A stretch of DNA of 64,000 nt from Lunularia cruciata (Eukaryota; Streptophyta; Marchantiopsida; Lunulariales; Lunulariaceae): positions 62,686,944 to 62,750,943 of the forward strand of contig OX419755.1 in NCBI GenBank assembly GCA_948567375.1, given 5' to 3'. Below the pieces are notes generated by a model. The model was not told where the DNA came from. It did not search any database and saw only the letters and a program-made list of their open reading frames with translations. This document shows, one piece after another, positions 25,160-36,900 of this stretch. Position numbers and translations under genes: made by a program. The first letter of the stretch is position 1. Every line of letters begins with the position of its first letter.

Positions 25160-28100
25160 TATTCCCCCGCCGCTAGTTGGTGACGTCCTTGTCGCCAGTG
25201 AAGCTTCAAATTCCTTGATGGCCATTTGTGCATTTTGGAGGTGGGAAAGAGGTTCCCATGTGGCATCGTGAAGGGGATACCCTTTCCAAAGGACCTTGTA
25301 CTCCGTATGTTGGCGACGGCCTCGTTGAATAGGACGACGCGCAAGGATACGATCAACTTCGTACTCCTCATGATCATTGATAGGGATAGGCAGAGGAGGA
25401 GGTTGGACTTGAGAGGAAAAGGAAGAGGGGTTAGGAACAAAGGGTTTCAACTTGGAAACATGAAAGACAGGATGGATATGCATGTGACAAGGCAAGGCAA
25501 GTCCATAAGCAACAGGAGAGACAATGTGGGTGATATCAAAGGGTCCTATCCAATTAGGAGCAAGTTTACGAACTTGGGTATCAAGTGGGAGAGGGAGGTT
25601 ACTAGAGGATAGCATGACTTTATTGCCAACTTCAAAGGTGAGATCACGACGATGGTGATCCGCATATTGTTTTTGGCGATTCTGAGCAACAAGGAGGTGA
25701 GACTTGGCTTGTTGGAGAGATTGGGATATAGTGGTCAAGAATGTGGAAGTATGAGGAACCTGAGAGGGAGGGGGAGCAAGAAGAGAATCTGGAACAAGCG
25801 GATCTTGGCCAAAATTGAGAAAGAAGAGAGAAAATCCGGTGCTTGCCTGTTTGGAATTGTTGTAGGCAAATTCTGCAACTGCAAGACATTCATCCCAGTT
25901 GGTATGGTGGACATTGACAAAGGCCCGCAACATATCCTCCAATGTACGATTGGCACGTTTGGTTTGTCCATCAGTTTGAGGATGATAGGCCATGGACAAA
26001 GCAAGCTTGGTGCCGAGTATCTGGAAGAGTGCTTGCCAAAAATTTCCTGTAATTTGAGGATCACGGTCGGAGATGAGTACACGTGGCATCCCATGATGCT
26101 TGAAGACATTGTCGAAGTAGATTTGCGCTAAGGTTGGAGCATCCACGGTATCACAGGTTGGTGCCAAGTGGATTTGCTTACTAAGCTTATCTACAAACAC
26201 CACGATTGCGGTGTGTTCTTGTTTTGTCTTTGGCAAGGATGTGATGAGATCCAAGCTCACATGCTCCCAACGAGCGGATGGAATGGCCAATGGTTGAAGG
26301 AGTCCACTCGGCTTCTGGTTGCTGGCCTTGTTCCGTTGGCAACTCTCACATGATTGGACAAAGTCTCGAACATCTTGTGTCATGTTAGGCCACCACCATT
26401 GGCGTTGGAGGGTGCCCAAGGTCTTGTCTACTCCCATGTGACCAACTATTGGTAAATCATGTGCTTCTTGAATGCGCACAAGTCAAAGATCACCTTTGGC
26501 TGGAACATAGATTTGGTCTGCATGGAATAAAAGGCCTTCCTTGAAGGAGAAGGTGTTGTACTCCTTGTCGCATGCTGTTAGATGACCGTGTACCATTTGG
26601 AAGAAGGGATCTCGTTGTAGAGCTAATTGAAACTCATTATGAACCTTAGGGTCAATGGACATCGTTGTAATTGCCGCCGTGATGAGAGGAAGAGCCTTAA
26701 AATCAGGTCGTCGTGATAGAGCATCAGGGATGACATGGAACCGACCTGGTTTGTACTCAAGTTTGATGTCAAACAATTGGAGTTGCTCTTCCCATCAATG
26801 ATGCCGACTCTTTATGTGCTCCAAGTGTAAGGTCTGCAACAATGGCTTGTGATCAGTTTGCATGATCACTTGTTTCCCCAAGAGATAATGCCTCCATACC
26901 TTGGTGGCATATACCATTGCAAGTTGTTCACGATCTCGAGCAGAGTAATTTCTTTCAGCTGTACTTAGTCGGCAAGACACAAAGGCAATAGGATGTAGTG
27001 CATCTGGAAATTCTTGTTGTAACACAACTCCAATTGCAAAGTTAAAAGCATCAAAATCAACCACACAAGGTAGTTGAGGATCATATGGTTGGAGAATGGG
27101 TCTTGAAGACACCATATGCTTTAACTTCTGGAATGCTTCTTCATGCTTGGTGGTCCACTGGAAGCTCGAGTTCTTTCCCAAGAGGTCAATCAATGGTGCA
27201 GCCACGTGAGCATAATAGTGGATGAACCATTGGTAAAAACTGGCCAATCCATTGAATGCTCATACTTCTGTAGCATCCTTTGGGGTAGGCCAATCAGTAA
27301 TGGCATTGATATTCTCTTCTTCCATCTTGATCCCCTCAGATGAGATCTTATGACCCAAGAAGGTAACCTCTTTCTGCCAAAAAGCACACTTTGACTTCTT
27401 GTAGTAAAATTTCCACTGTCATAGTCATCTTAGGACTTCTCGCACATGATTCATGTGTTTTGCCTCTGTCCTACTATAGGTTAAGATATCATCTAAGAAC
27501 ACCACCACAGACCGATCCAATAGTCACTCCAACACCCAATGCGTCTGATCCATGAAGACTGCTGGAGCATTAGTGAGTCCGAAAGATAGAACTCTCCACT
27601 CAAAATGTCTATACCTTGTGCAAAAAGCAGTCTTTTGCACGTCCTCGCCTTCAATAGGAATTTGCCAATAGCTGCTACAAAGATCCAGCTTGGAAAAGTA
27701 GCGTGCTCCACTTAGTTGATCAAGCATGTCATCAATCCGAGGCAAGGGATATGCATTCTTCACGGTTTGCTTATTGAGTCCACGGTAATCAATACAGAAA
27801 CAAAGTCCTCCATCCTTCTTTGGAACAAATAGTTCCGGTGCTCCCCAAGGAGAGGTATTATGTCATATGAAATCCTTCTCCAACAACTCTGTAAGTGTTG
27901 TTCGCAACTCCTCCAACTCCTTTGGTGAGAGCCAATAGATTGGTCTACTCACTGGAGTACTCCCTGGCAATAACTTGATCTTGAAGGGCATACCTCAATT
28001 GGAGTGTAATCCCTTTGGCAGATCATCCAAAAACACATCTGCAAACTCCTGAACTATCCGATCAACCATTGCTTGATGCGGCACTTGGCCCTCCTCAGAT

Positions 28101-29958
28101 TGTTCTTGTGCAATCGGCTTGATCCACACCGCGAATACAGACTTATCTTCCTCCAAAGCTTGCTCTATGGCTGCTTCATTAACAAACTTCCCTTCTAGGG
28201 ACTCATCTCTCTTCCAAGCTTGCTCCATGGTTGCCTTCCTGGCAAATTTCCCATCTTGGGACTCATCTCCCTTCCAGATTTGCTCTATGGCTACCTTCTC
28301 GACAAACTTCCCATCTTGGGATTGACTATTCTTAGGTGTCTTACTCAGAGGTGCCAGACAACCTAATCAGAAATTCCTACCTTGGTGTTGTACTTGAATT
28401 TGGTGTCGGGTCCAATCAAATTGAACCTTATGACATTCAAGCCAAGGTAGACCCAAAATAATATCATAGTGTAGAGGTGCCACTACAAACCTCATACACT
28501 CCAAATACTCCTTCCCAATCTTGAAGGTAACAGGATGCAAGGTGCAGAATGCAGAACCCTTTCTACCATCCGCCATCATCAAACTACTTCCAATCACTGG
28601 CTTGATAGGAATACCCAATTCCTTTGCTACTTGCATAGACATGCAATTCTTTGAACTTCCAGAATCAACCAAAATTCTACAACCCCGATTAGATATCATA
28701 CCTTGCAAGTGAAGCAAACTTGCATAGGTCGAGCCTTCAATCCCATTGGAACTAATCAAGCTCCTAGTAGGTGGCTCGAAATCTCCTACTGGGATTCCTT
28801 GTTTCCCGGATCATTTCGCTCCACAACCTCCACTTTAGAGCAACTTGTCGAGGTCGTCTATTCTTGAGTGGACATTCAACAATGCGATGCTCCAACTGGC
28901 GACAATAAAAACAACCTCCATTTTGTCGTAATCTTTCTCTATCTGTTGTGCCAAGTGGTCTTCGTTGGATAACATCAATCTCCATTGGTATTGGTTCTTC
29001 CACTCGTGGTACTGGTAGGCTTTGTGTAGGTCAAGGTCGAGACCAAGTTGTCGCAACCAAGGAATCAAAACGCTCAGCCAATTGCATGGCTTCTTCTACG
29101 TTCTGTGGCTTCCTCATGGTCACCTCCAATTTGGTTCGTGACTTCAATCCTCGCACAAATTGATCTAGAACTTCACCTTCTTGGATATCTGGAATTTGCA
29201 TGATGATGTTCTGAAATTGTATGATGTAGCTTCTCATTGAGCCAATCTGCCACAACTCTGCCAATTTATCTTGTGCGGCTCGGGTGGCATTTATAGTTTG
29301 AAATCGACCAAGTATTGCATCCTTGAATTCTGCCCATGTCAAAATCGGTATAACAATTTGTTGTTCAGCTCTTTCTACTCGGAATCGCCACCAAAGTTTT
29401 GCCACGCCATCTAATTGGCTAGAAGCCAAGAGAATTTATTTCTGCTCGTCTTGAAGATTGGTGGCTTCAAAGTAACGTTCGCAGTCAAACACAAAATTCT
29501 CCACTATGCTTGGAAGATTCTTGCCTTCAAACACCTTGGGTTTCGGAAATTAAATGCGATCTTCTCCATCTCGAACTGGCGCTCTGTCTATCTGTTCTCG
29601 TCATTGCTGGTCTCGTTCATCCAACAATCGAGTAAGATGCTCGATTTGTTGTTGCATTGTAAGGATAACATCCGGTATTGCCGCCATCGCTACTACTCTA
29701 TTCCACTACTCTCAATTTATCTAATTGATTAACACATAGATACAACATGTCCACCGTTCTCCATAAGTTACAACTGGAAGTATCAAGGGTTCCTCTTACA
29801 CGGTGATCATATGTAGAAAATCCTGCCCAAAGCGCAAGGTGATGAATTGTATGAAACGATGCTTTGGTAATATCTGGACATGAAAGTCCCAATGGTTTGG
29901 CGGAAGTGGATTAGGTGGTCCATAAATTCCATCCATCCCATTCCTGCTCTGATACCAA

Positions 29959-30367
29959 TGTAAAAGACCAAAACCGAGGAGAGAAATAGGAGAATGGAAA
30001 CTCACATTGGGACACTTGAATGAGGGAAAACTCTGAATGCCTAGCATGAGATTCAGCTTTGGTATTTATAGGTAGCATACAAGACCCTTGAAGCTTCTCA
30101 AGAAGCTTCCTTGAGCCGCTTTCTTGGAGTGCAAGCCAAGTTAACTAGGAAGCTTCTCAAGAAGCTTCCTTCTAGAAGCCACCTACTTGGCGTGCAAGCT
30201 AAGCTAGTTAGAAGCTTCTAGAAGCTACCTGCTTAGGGCGCAAGTTAACTAGTTGGGAAGCTTCCCAAGAAGCTTCTTAGATGCTTCTAGAATATTCTAT
30301 GCTATTTTGTCTTATTCTCTACTTCGTAAGCTTGACTAACTTTGTCACTAAACTCCATATTGTTACA
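29959..30367 (-). repeat. LTR of chromovirus copy B (5' LTR)
   Basis: Partner of 24737-25159; abuts the primer-binding site at about 29945-29958. Confidence 0.93.
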
Positions 30368-31400
30368 CTAGAGAAGACAAAAGGAGAAGAAAACTGGCTA
30401 TCGTCTATCCACCAAACATACACCAAGAAGTTCAAGCTCTAATAGAAGAGGAAATATTGAAGGTACATCCAATGGATACATTGGTCACTATAGGATTGTC
30501 TCATCCTCCAAAAATTATTTTACTTTAGTGTGAGTTGAGTGCTAGATCACCAAAGGAAAACCAAGCAACGTGGCCAAAGTTGCCACCTCCAAACCATGCT
30601 ACTACATCATTGGTCCTACAAATAATTCAACAACTTAACAAAGCCCCAAACCATAGAGCATCTTAGGAGCCTACAAAGTGCTGAGCGTATGACACTCCCA
30701 CTTCCAAAGAGCCTCCCCAAAAAGAAGTTACAAATGGTGGTTTCATTGTTGGGAATCACATAATATGACATACTTGCAAATTTGGGATCTTGCAAAGTTG
30801 GTATAACCTTCAAGCAATTGTGGTAAGATAACAAGTTGTACAAGAAACAACTAGTGCTTGTTCTCAAGCGTATATAGACTACATAAAAAGTTAATCTCCC
30901 TATTATTATAGAATTGATCTTGAAGACCTAAGATTACCACAAGTAGAGGTAGAAATCAATAGATACATCATCCCATCAATTCACCTTGACTTAGGCTTTG
31001 TGGTAAATGTCATGATAAAGCATATGGCTCTTAACCTGGGATACACCAATTTTAAGCCTATGCCCCAAATTGTTGAGGTTTGTAGACCAAACAAGACGTT
31101 GACCACTTGGTATGCTAACCAAGGTGCCTATTATGATTGGTGGAGTGATGTTTCACTTGGACTACATTGTTTTTCATTTGGTATCCAAAACATGTCACCC
31201 AGTACTTATTGGGAGACCATGGTTGTATGCGACTCACAAGGAGATTTATTGGCACAAGCACACATTGAACTTCCAAAATATGGAATCATAGGATTCACAA
31301 CCAATAATGGTATGTTGGAAGAAGATTCCACACTTAGGTGAGAAGCTATCCTTTGAAGAAGAGAAAGAATAATTAGACAAAGATGATGACTCCTCCTTGT
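30368..31400 (+). mobile_element. Older Ty3/gypsy-type fossil, right part (protease-like region)
   Basis: Continuation of the plus-strand element interrupted by copy B. A stretch near 30.75-30.85 kb resembles the segment just before the retropepsin in Ty3/gypsy polyproteins. 31000-31340 resembles a degenerate retropepsin-like domain, ending in a STYWETMVV segment where family members have a glycine-rich ALLGRPWL-type motif. Badly broken. No reverse transcriptase or LTR was recognised further right. Confidence 0.6.
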
Positions 31401-31692
31401 TAGATGATGATGTCATTAACTACCTTGAGTGCTACAAAATTGAAGATGAAATAGAGGGGAGTGATCACCCAAATGTTTGAAGGATAATTTTGCATTCCTA
31501 AGAGTGAGTCAAGTAAGATGTGGAAGGAGTAGTCAATCTAGATAATTATCAAGATGTGGAAATTGCAATCAGATTTCCAAGTTTGTAAGTCCATAGGAAT
31601 ATAAAGCCTATGCCTTGTTATCCACTAAGTACCAAAATGTTAAATGACACAAAAATACAACAAGTACATGTAACGAATGGAGATTGGTACCG

Positions 31693-31752
31693 TTGTATGA
31701 TATCTATCATCATTTGATCATGGATCATGGATAGATGATAGATATCATACAA
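31693..31752. repeat. Perfect 19-bp inverted repeat (hairpin)
   Basis: Arms 31693-31711 (TTGTATGATATCTATCATC) and 31734-31752 are exact reverse complements, separated by 22 bases that themselves contain the near-palindrome TGATCATGGATCATGG. It could form a cruciform or RNA hairpin. Function unknown; it may be the centre of a small fold-back transposon. Confidence 0.9.
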
Positions 31753-32141
31753 GGTAAGCTACACCTTAGATGGATGGGATTGTATGGGTACATATGATCT
31801 ACAAAAGTGGTTTGATATAGTTATCTAACCTAGATGGTAATGTTTTTTCATCAAAGTAAATAGCTAGTGAGTTTGTATATATCATTGTGAAATAAAGCAC
31901 TGGCATTGTGACTTATTAGCTGATGTTCAAGACAAAAAACTCCACTTATATGTAATTAGTCTATTGCATGTCTTCTGGACATCATGAAAGGAAACACTCT
32001 GTTTGTCTGCTAGAACACTAGGATCAGATTGTTGTATGTCACTATCTATTTGCACAAACACTACAATCCGATTGTTGCTAAGAAGCATATTTGGATGCTA
32101 CTAAGGATCATGCTGGAATCCAAGTCTACAATAGATATAGA

Positions 32142-32840
32142 CTAGTAGGACATGCATCCTGCAAACACACCACATAATTCACTTTTCTTACAAAGATTAT
32201 AGGAAACTAGAGAAATATCATGGTGCATAGTCCACTTCTTATCAATAACCTTACCTTTTAGGTCAATGTAATCATGGATTTGCCAGCATTTGTAGAGAGG
32301 ATATCCATTCTCATTACATTGCATTTTGTTAATAAACCAAGTGGATATCTTTTTCTACATTTCTTTCTTCTATATAGGTGTATTTGGATTTTCATTGCCA
32401 TATGGACCATGAATAAAACACATTTTCCCTATCTCATATGCTTCAAGATAACATATTGGATTAGGAATCTCAACAAACACCATGGAATTGTAATCCTTAG
32501 GAGTGTGCATCTTGGAAGCTTCATTTGGAATCAATAACATGTAAGCATGGGTAACCTTCTTTTCCAAATTCAAGAATCCAAATCTTTGTTACAACTTTAC
32601 CAAGATTTTTTTTGTTTACATCCTCTAGAAGCTCATAAAGTTTAAAATAAAACATTTGACTTACTAAAGGTGGATGATCCTTCGTGACTTGTAATGGGAG
32701 GAGTGCATATGCAATTTCTTTCCATATTGGATTACATGTAAATATAATAAAAAGATCTGGTTTACCAAACTTACATACCAAAGCCATTACATCTTGGTAA
32801 AGTTGAGAGACATGGCTTGTTCACCATCCTTATCCTTGAA
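32142..32840 (-). mobile_element. Helitron remnant, Rep region fragment
   Basis: Minus-strand frames match the same Helitron region as the 13.4-15.7 kb remnant. 32521-32787 has FGKPDLFIIFTCNP, ALLPLQVTKDHPPLVSQMF, LYELLEDV and LGKVVTKIWILEFGK. 32370-32573 has HTPKDYNSMVFVEIPNP and GKMCFIHGPYG. 32142-32324 has NENGYPLYK and GKVIDKKW.MHH. These follow one another in the order of the intact protein with frame changes between them. HUH nuclease and Pif1 helicase domains are absent. It is clearly the same family as the plus-strand copy but in opposite orientation. Confidence 0.85.
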
Positions 32841-33005
32841 AGCCTTGTGCATGCCACATTACATCCTTGTGGGTGTCTTGCACAACCTATGGTAGATAAT
32901 TGTTAAAAATGAACTAGTTCCATCATCAAATAAAAAAGAAATTTGAGCCTTTGAGTGCCTTGTTGAGCCTTTGGTGTTAAATAGTCCACTATTTTGCTCG
33001 AAGGA
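32835..33005 (+). repeat. Dispersed repeat, copy 2 (partner at 11436-11672)
   Basis: See partner. Here it lies between the Helitron fragment and the right arm of the fold-back unit and is shorter by one internal duplication. Confidence 0.65.
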
Positions 33006-33185
33006 TCTCTAGTCGAATTTTAGTGTTCCTGCATAGACAGTGACATACAAAAATCGGATTCTGGTGTTCTGGCAGAGAGACAGTGTTTCCTTTCATGGTG
33101 ACTGGAGGACATGCAATAGAGTAGTTACATATAAGTAGGGTTCGGTGTCCTGAACATCAGCAGACAGGTCACAATGCCAGTGCTT

Positions 33186-33920
33186 GAAACAGAATATCAG
33201 TTAAGGAACTTTTGGTTCGCAAATAAGGTGACAAACTTCTTGCACTTGGGAAACATGCTGCTTGCTTGTGGAGATAACAGACAAGTAAACTTAAGGTGCA
33301 AAGAAAAACTGGACACGTTTAGCTTTGGTATAGTTTCATATTTCTGTCCAGATCTGTTTCCTAGGCAAAACGGGCCGAGAAAGTCGTGCAAGTTCTTATG
33401 CATAAATGAACGAGATACGTCGTGTGGCATTCAAGGCAGCATGAACCTCACAGTGCGCAAGCCTAAAGTCTGTTGAAGATTTCAACCTTCGTTCAAACCA
33501 CGTAATGGTCAACCCACTTACCATGTATAGGGTCATATCTTTCCGTCTACGACAGCTTTCTCAGCCAGCCAGATTTAACACGCCCAGCGTCTCCAACGCC
33601 AAATATCGAATTCCTTTGGTCGGCGTAAATGTTTAAAACTCGAGTCAATAGCAGCCCCACCACAGTGGACAAAAAGTATGTGTAACTAGTTTCAGGATCT
33701 GCACAGCTTAAGGTCAAGCAGACCTTTTGAGCAGCCTTTAAGCACTTGCAGGAGTTGAACTCTCACAATTGTGGGAGTTGAAGATGTTCCCTTCCCCTAC
33801 ACCTGGAGTTTATAATATTACACGAGACAGGTCCATTTCCATTCAGACCATCTACCACCCTCAGCCTTTGCCAAACTCCTAACAGCTTATTTGTTCTCCT
33901 TTCTCGGGCCAAAATGTTGT
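33186..33920. other. Region downstream of NSE2, likely 3' UTR and spacer
   Basis: No coding signal supported. It lies between the fold-back unit and the NSE2 stop codon; the part next to 33921 is presumably NSE2 3' UTR on the minus strand. Confidence 0.5.
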
Positions 33921-36900
33921 CTAGTAATTATCCTGTGTCTCCGTTTCTGCATAATCCGTGAAGTCTGCCACTTGGACATTTTGAGTTTCTTGTTTCTCTT
34001 TAAGGCGGAGCTCTTGTATGCCCATTTTCAAGGCTGGATCGCAACCAAAATTTGCGGCAACCAGCGGCTTTGGGCATCCTGATTCACAGAGCACGCACAC
34101 CGAAAGTGAGTAATCAAGTGGACGGGTCGAAGAGACAACTCGAAGAAGTCAGAAACGAAATAACCACATATGCTGTACACTATTAACTCCATGAGCACTC
34201 ACAAAGGTTAGCAACCACAACTGGTTAGCAAGCACAAGTTTTTATTTTCTTCATTTCATGACAAAGCTACCCACAATAAGGAGATAAACACTTGACCCAA
34301 GTGGAGTAGATCAACTACCGGGGATTGCACATTTGCACTTCTTGCGGGGATGATCTCTGTTGTGCCTTGTGATGTACTCCATCACAGCCGTCTTCTCATA
34401 AATGTGTTCACAATCCTTACTGGGACACACGCACAAATGATGAGCTGAAAAAGTACAAACACCTGGTTTCCTGAACGGGAATATCTCATCTATGACCCTT
34501 TTCAGTTCCAAAAAGGCTAAATTTTGCGAGGCCTCACCTGCGCACAGGATCTTCAAGTTGCGTGACGGGCTTGCCACTAAGGGGGCAATTGGTGTTCTTC
34601 ACCCCATATTGTGTAGTTAGCATGACTATTTCCTCCTGCTCTTGGCCAGGAGCTGCTTCTCCTGCATGGTGAACATTCTGTTCCAGAGAGTTCCAGTTAC
34701 TAAATCATTGACATTCTCGGACCTAATTATATTTTGCGATTCACGTACCTGAGTCCCGGCAACTCCAGTCTTATTAGGTTTCCCTTCTAGTTCTATTCGT
34801 ACTTCAATGCTGCCCATGTTAGGACTACCCTGTCCTATGAAGCAGGCTAGGAGAAAAAAACAATGTGCAGAAAATGTAAACTACAACAAGAGAGAGACAA
34901 ACATGTGCATTTTGAGCAATGGGAGCAGAAGTCGATAGAAGAACGGGGGTCCAGAACCCACTTAGTAGAGAACATGCATATAGAATTGATGAAATGCAAG
35001 CATGGAGGGATGCAAATTGAATCGAAGGTAATCTAACCAAGAAAATAAACAGCGTAAGATAAGCAGCGGAATTGGTGGCATATTGTTTTATGGTATGCAA
35101 AACTCGGTATGAGAACTACGTTTCACACTCACGTGACTGGACTGAGAGGACATGACTCCGTTACTGTAACTGATATTTGACTTTCGTACAGCCGGAAGTG
35201 ACATGGCCTCGAGTGAAGACTTGAGAAATAGAATATGTGCACTTGCAGACGAGGGTAAGTGCGAGCAAGTGGAACTGCTAGAATAAGCGATTACGCAGAA
35301 AGTGAGAAGAACATGTTAGCGGGAGAGACAGACAGGATAACAAAGCCCTGTTTATAGTTCTGTCCTATGGAGAGGCTTAGGAGGAAATTAAAACCCACGA
35401 GCGTGTGTGTAGGAGCTGGGATATAGGTATATGAGAGCAGAAGCCGTTCTGGGAACGGGTGATCCAGAACTGATTAAATGCAAATGATCGATAACCAAGA
35501 CGCACTTTATGCACAATGCTAGAATAGTGATAAATCCATAAAGTAGAATGCATCGAATGTAACCTAAGCAAAGGCATAATTGCAACAAATTGAGAATAAC
35601 ATATATCTAAAGGACTAGTAAACAACTTGAAATCAATAATAGCTTGCAAACGAATGCGAGAAATATAAAACGTTATGTAATTGACTACCAGTAAGCAGTA
35701 CGTGAACAATGAAAATTAAAACGTAGGCTGGAGTCGGGTAGGAACACTGTAGACACGGGAGGTCGAACCATGAATCAGGCAAAGATCGAAGGAAAAATAA
35801 TAGGGAGGGAATTAGCTGGGGAATGGAGGAGTGGAACAATGCGAGAGCTTATGGATGGTGTTGCTGCGAGACATATCGAAGTGTAACAGGGTAATGAGAG
35901 CGAAGCGAAAGAGGACAGGATATGAAGTATATCGCAACAAGCGCTATGGACACTTGAGTTCTGAGACACTAAACAGCATAGGGAAGCAGAAGGCGGCCAT
36001 ACTAAACCTCCACAAAAACACATGCGACTTCATCAGTGCCTCGCGCAGTGCCGAAGTAGCTGAGCAAGTGTCAGTACCCCTCGTACCGAGTTTCTGCTCG
36101 AAAACTCATGAGCGCCAAGGCACTGCGTAGGAGCTGGGATAATGTATACTTGGGGCATGCTTTATGTCAAATGAGTCCTTCAACATAAGGACAGAATAGA
36201 AGTAGCCGAACCATAAGAAGTCTGCCATCATTGGTGGCATGTACTTAACATTTTGCCACCATACCAGATGCCGTTAAGGGCAAACTGAGAACCATTAAGC
36301 ATATCAGCGAGGCTGTGGTCCTGATTGCCAGCTTGCTTCATTTTAAGACCAAAAGCAGTATAGAAACTTACCCATACAGCTTGGTTGAACTGTTCGTAAC
36401 ACGGATGAGCACGGGGGTCAAAGGGTGTAGCCGCTTGACACTGATTTGCGACTTGGGTCAGCAGTCCCTCGAAGTCTGTCGGCTGTATATCACATTGCAA
36501 ATTCAGGGTTAAAAAATGAGGAAATGACAGAATCTATGTTAAAAAGATGTAGACTTGATAATGTAAGCCATATCTAAAGAAAGCGTTACAGAGACGGTCA
36601 CTCACCTCAGTCCCTGCCGTAAAGTTGGTGCTCAAAGATGTGAGAGCTAAGCAGTGATGGTCAAGATCATTGGTGCACTCCACAACCTCCAGCAATGCCT
36701 TTCGGATTTCTTCTACCTTTGCAAATAATAATTGAAGCAGAGAAGTGTGAGAATATAATCATACCATGGCCAAGCTCAAGTAATCCTGTTCACTACCGAT
36801 TCAGACTGGCTTAATATTCCATAGAGGTTCTAGTGACAGCGAAGAAATGATGAAGATCTATCTTGTCCAAGTGCGATTTACTGAAGAGGTAAATTTCTTC

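Larger units (their letters stand above)
24737..30367 (-). mobile_element. Ty3/gypsy chromovirus fossil, copy B
   Basis: The element is 5.63 kb on the minus strand, the same family as copy A, with LTRs at 24737-25159 and 29959-30367 and the same Met-tRNA-type primer site. Parts on the minus strand: gag with a CCHC knuckle (about 28.76-29.43 kb), retropepsin region (about 28.37-28.76 kb), reverse transcriptase (about 27.2-27.9 kb, with [10 protein letters not shown] and FGLTNAP motifs), RNase H (about 26.5-27.2 kb), integrase and chromodomain (25094-26479). The integrase end has the HH-CC zinc site (CESCQRNK) and FVDKLSKQ, and the chromodomain has YKVLWKGYP and ATWEP. It is better preserved than copy A but still broken in several places. 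LTRs differ by roughly 5 percent by eye plus one 14-bp length difference, suggesting an age of a few million years. Flanking CTGGA and CTAGA look like an eroded 5-bp target-site duplication. Confidence 0.93.
31895..33185. mobile_element. Fold-back (long-TIR) unit enclosing a Helitron fragment
   Basis: The left arm 31895-32070 and right arm 33010-33185 are inverted copies about 176 bp long and roughly 75-80 percent identical by eye. Shared blocks include AAGCACTGGCATTGTGAC, CTGATGTTCA, ACTTATATGTAA, CTATTGCATGTC, ATGAAAGGAAACACT and TTGTATGTCACT. Between them lie about 940 bp holding minus-strand Helitron sequence (32142-32840) and a copy of the 11436-11672 repeat. The flanks GAAATA (left) and GAAACA (right) may be an imperfect 6-bp target duplication. 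Long inverted ends around foreign sequence are typical of Mutator-like or fold-back elements, but no transposase is seen, so the class is open. Confidence 0.7.

Noticed and set aside
34311-34577. 88-residue unspliced reading frame ending CKCAIPGS taken as a complete protein
   Set aside because: Only its second half is coding; the first half is intron, and the real frame continues through a splice to 34078-33921.
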